A stretch of DNA of 10,000 nt from positions 332,901 to 342,900 of the forward strand of contig NW_004754893.1 of NCBI RefSeq assembly GCF_000188695.1. The letters run 5' to 3'. Position numbers and translations under genes: made by a program. The DNA is from Salpingoeca rosetta. Its lineage: Eukaryota; Opisthokonta; Choanoflagellata; Craspedida; Salpingoecidae. Positions 9,996-10,000 of the stretch are shown in pieces; position 1 is the first letter of the stretch, and every line of letters starts with the position of its first letter. The notes below the pieces were generated by a model, which was given only the letters and a program-made list of their open reading frames with translations, had not been told where the DNA came from and ran no database searches.

Positions 9996-10000
9996 TCCAT

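Overview
The window is eukaryotic nuclear DNA. It has GT-AG introns of about 150-250 nt with pyrimidine-rich acceptors, coding sequence rich in G/C at third codon positions, long (GT)n/(CA)n microsatellites, a gene with kinesin-light-chain-type TPR repeats, and a fragment of the metazoan/protist DNA-repair gene FANCD2. I see no bacterial operon, Shine-Dalgarno site or CRISPR array. Repeat style, intron size and the TPR family suggest a choanoflagellate such as Salpingoeca or Monosiga; this assignment is inference.

Layout. (1) 1 to about 3080, + strand: microsatellite-rich sequence with short exon-like islands, probably part of a multi-exon gene I cannot identify. Exons 2586-2717 and 2966-3080 are the best supported. 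A 175-bp minisatellite lies at 840-1370. (2) About 3330-4330: GC-rich sequence with coding-like signal on both strands, no clear gene, and an AATAAA on the + strand. (3) 4335-5267: non-coding upstream region of the next gene, with homopolymer tracts and a (CA)31 tract touching the start codon. (4) 5268-7562, + strand: the one complete, confident gene. It has two exons and encodes a 684-residue protein with a TIR-like domain, six TPR units and a C-terminal PH domain. (5) 7563-7822: 3' UTR with (GT)n, and convergent poly(A)-type signals. (6) 8700 to 7823, - strand: an unidentified coding sequence broken into many frame blocks. (7) 9995 to about 8762, - strand: the middle part of a FANCD2 homologue, with recognisable introns but also frame breaks and a small deletion.

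The main find is the TIR-TPR-PH gene, which looks like a membrane-recruited signalling or NADase-type sensor of an immune-like architecture. Second is the placement of microsatellites relative to transcription: GT tracts follow 5' splice sites on the sense strand of genes on both strands, a CA tract abuts the start codon, and a GT tract follows the stop. Third is the broken - strand block, which is either a pseudogene region or locally poor sequence. The genes do not form an obvious pathway; the + and - genes converge near 7.76 kb.
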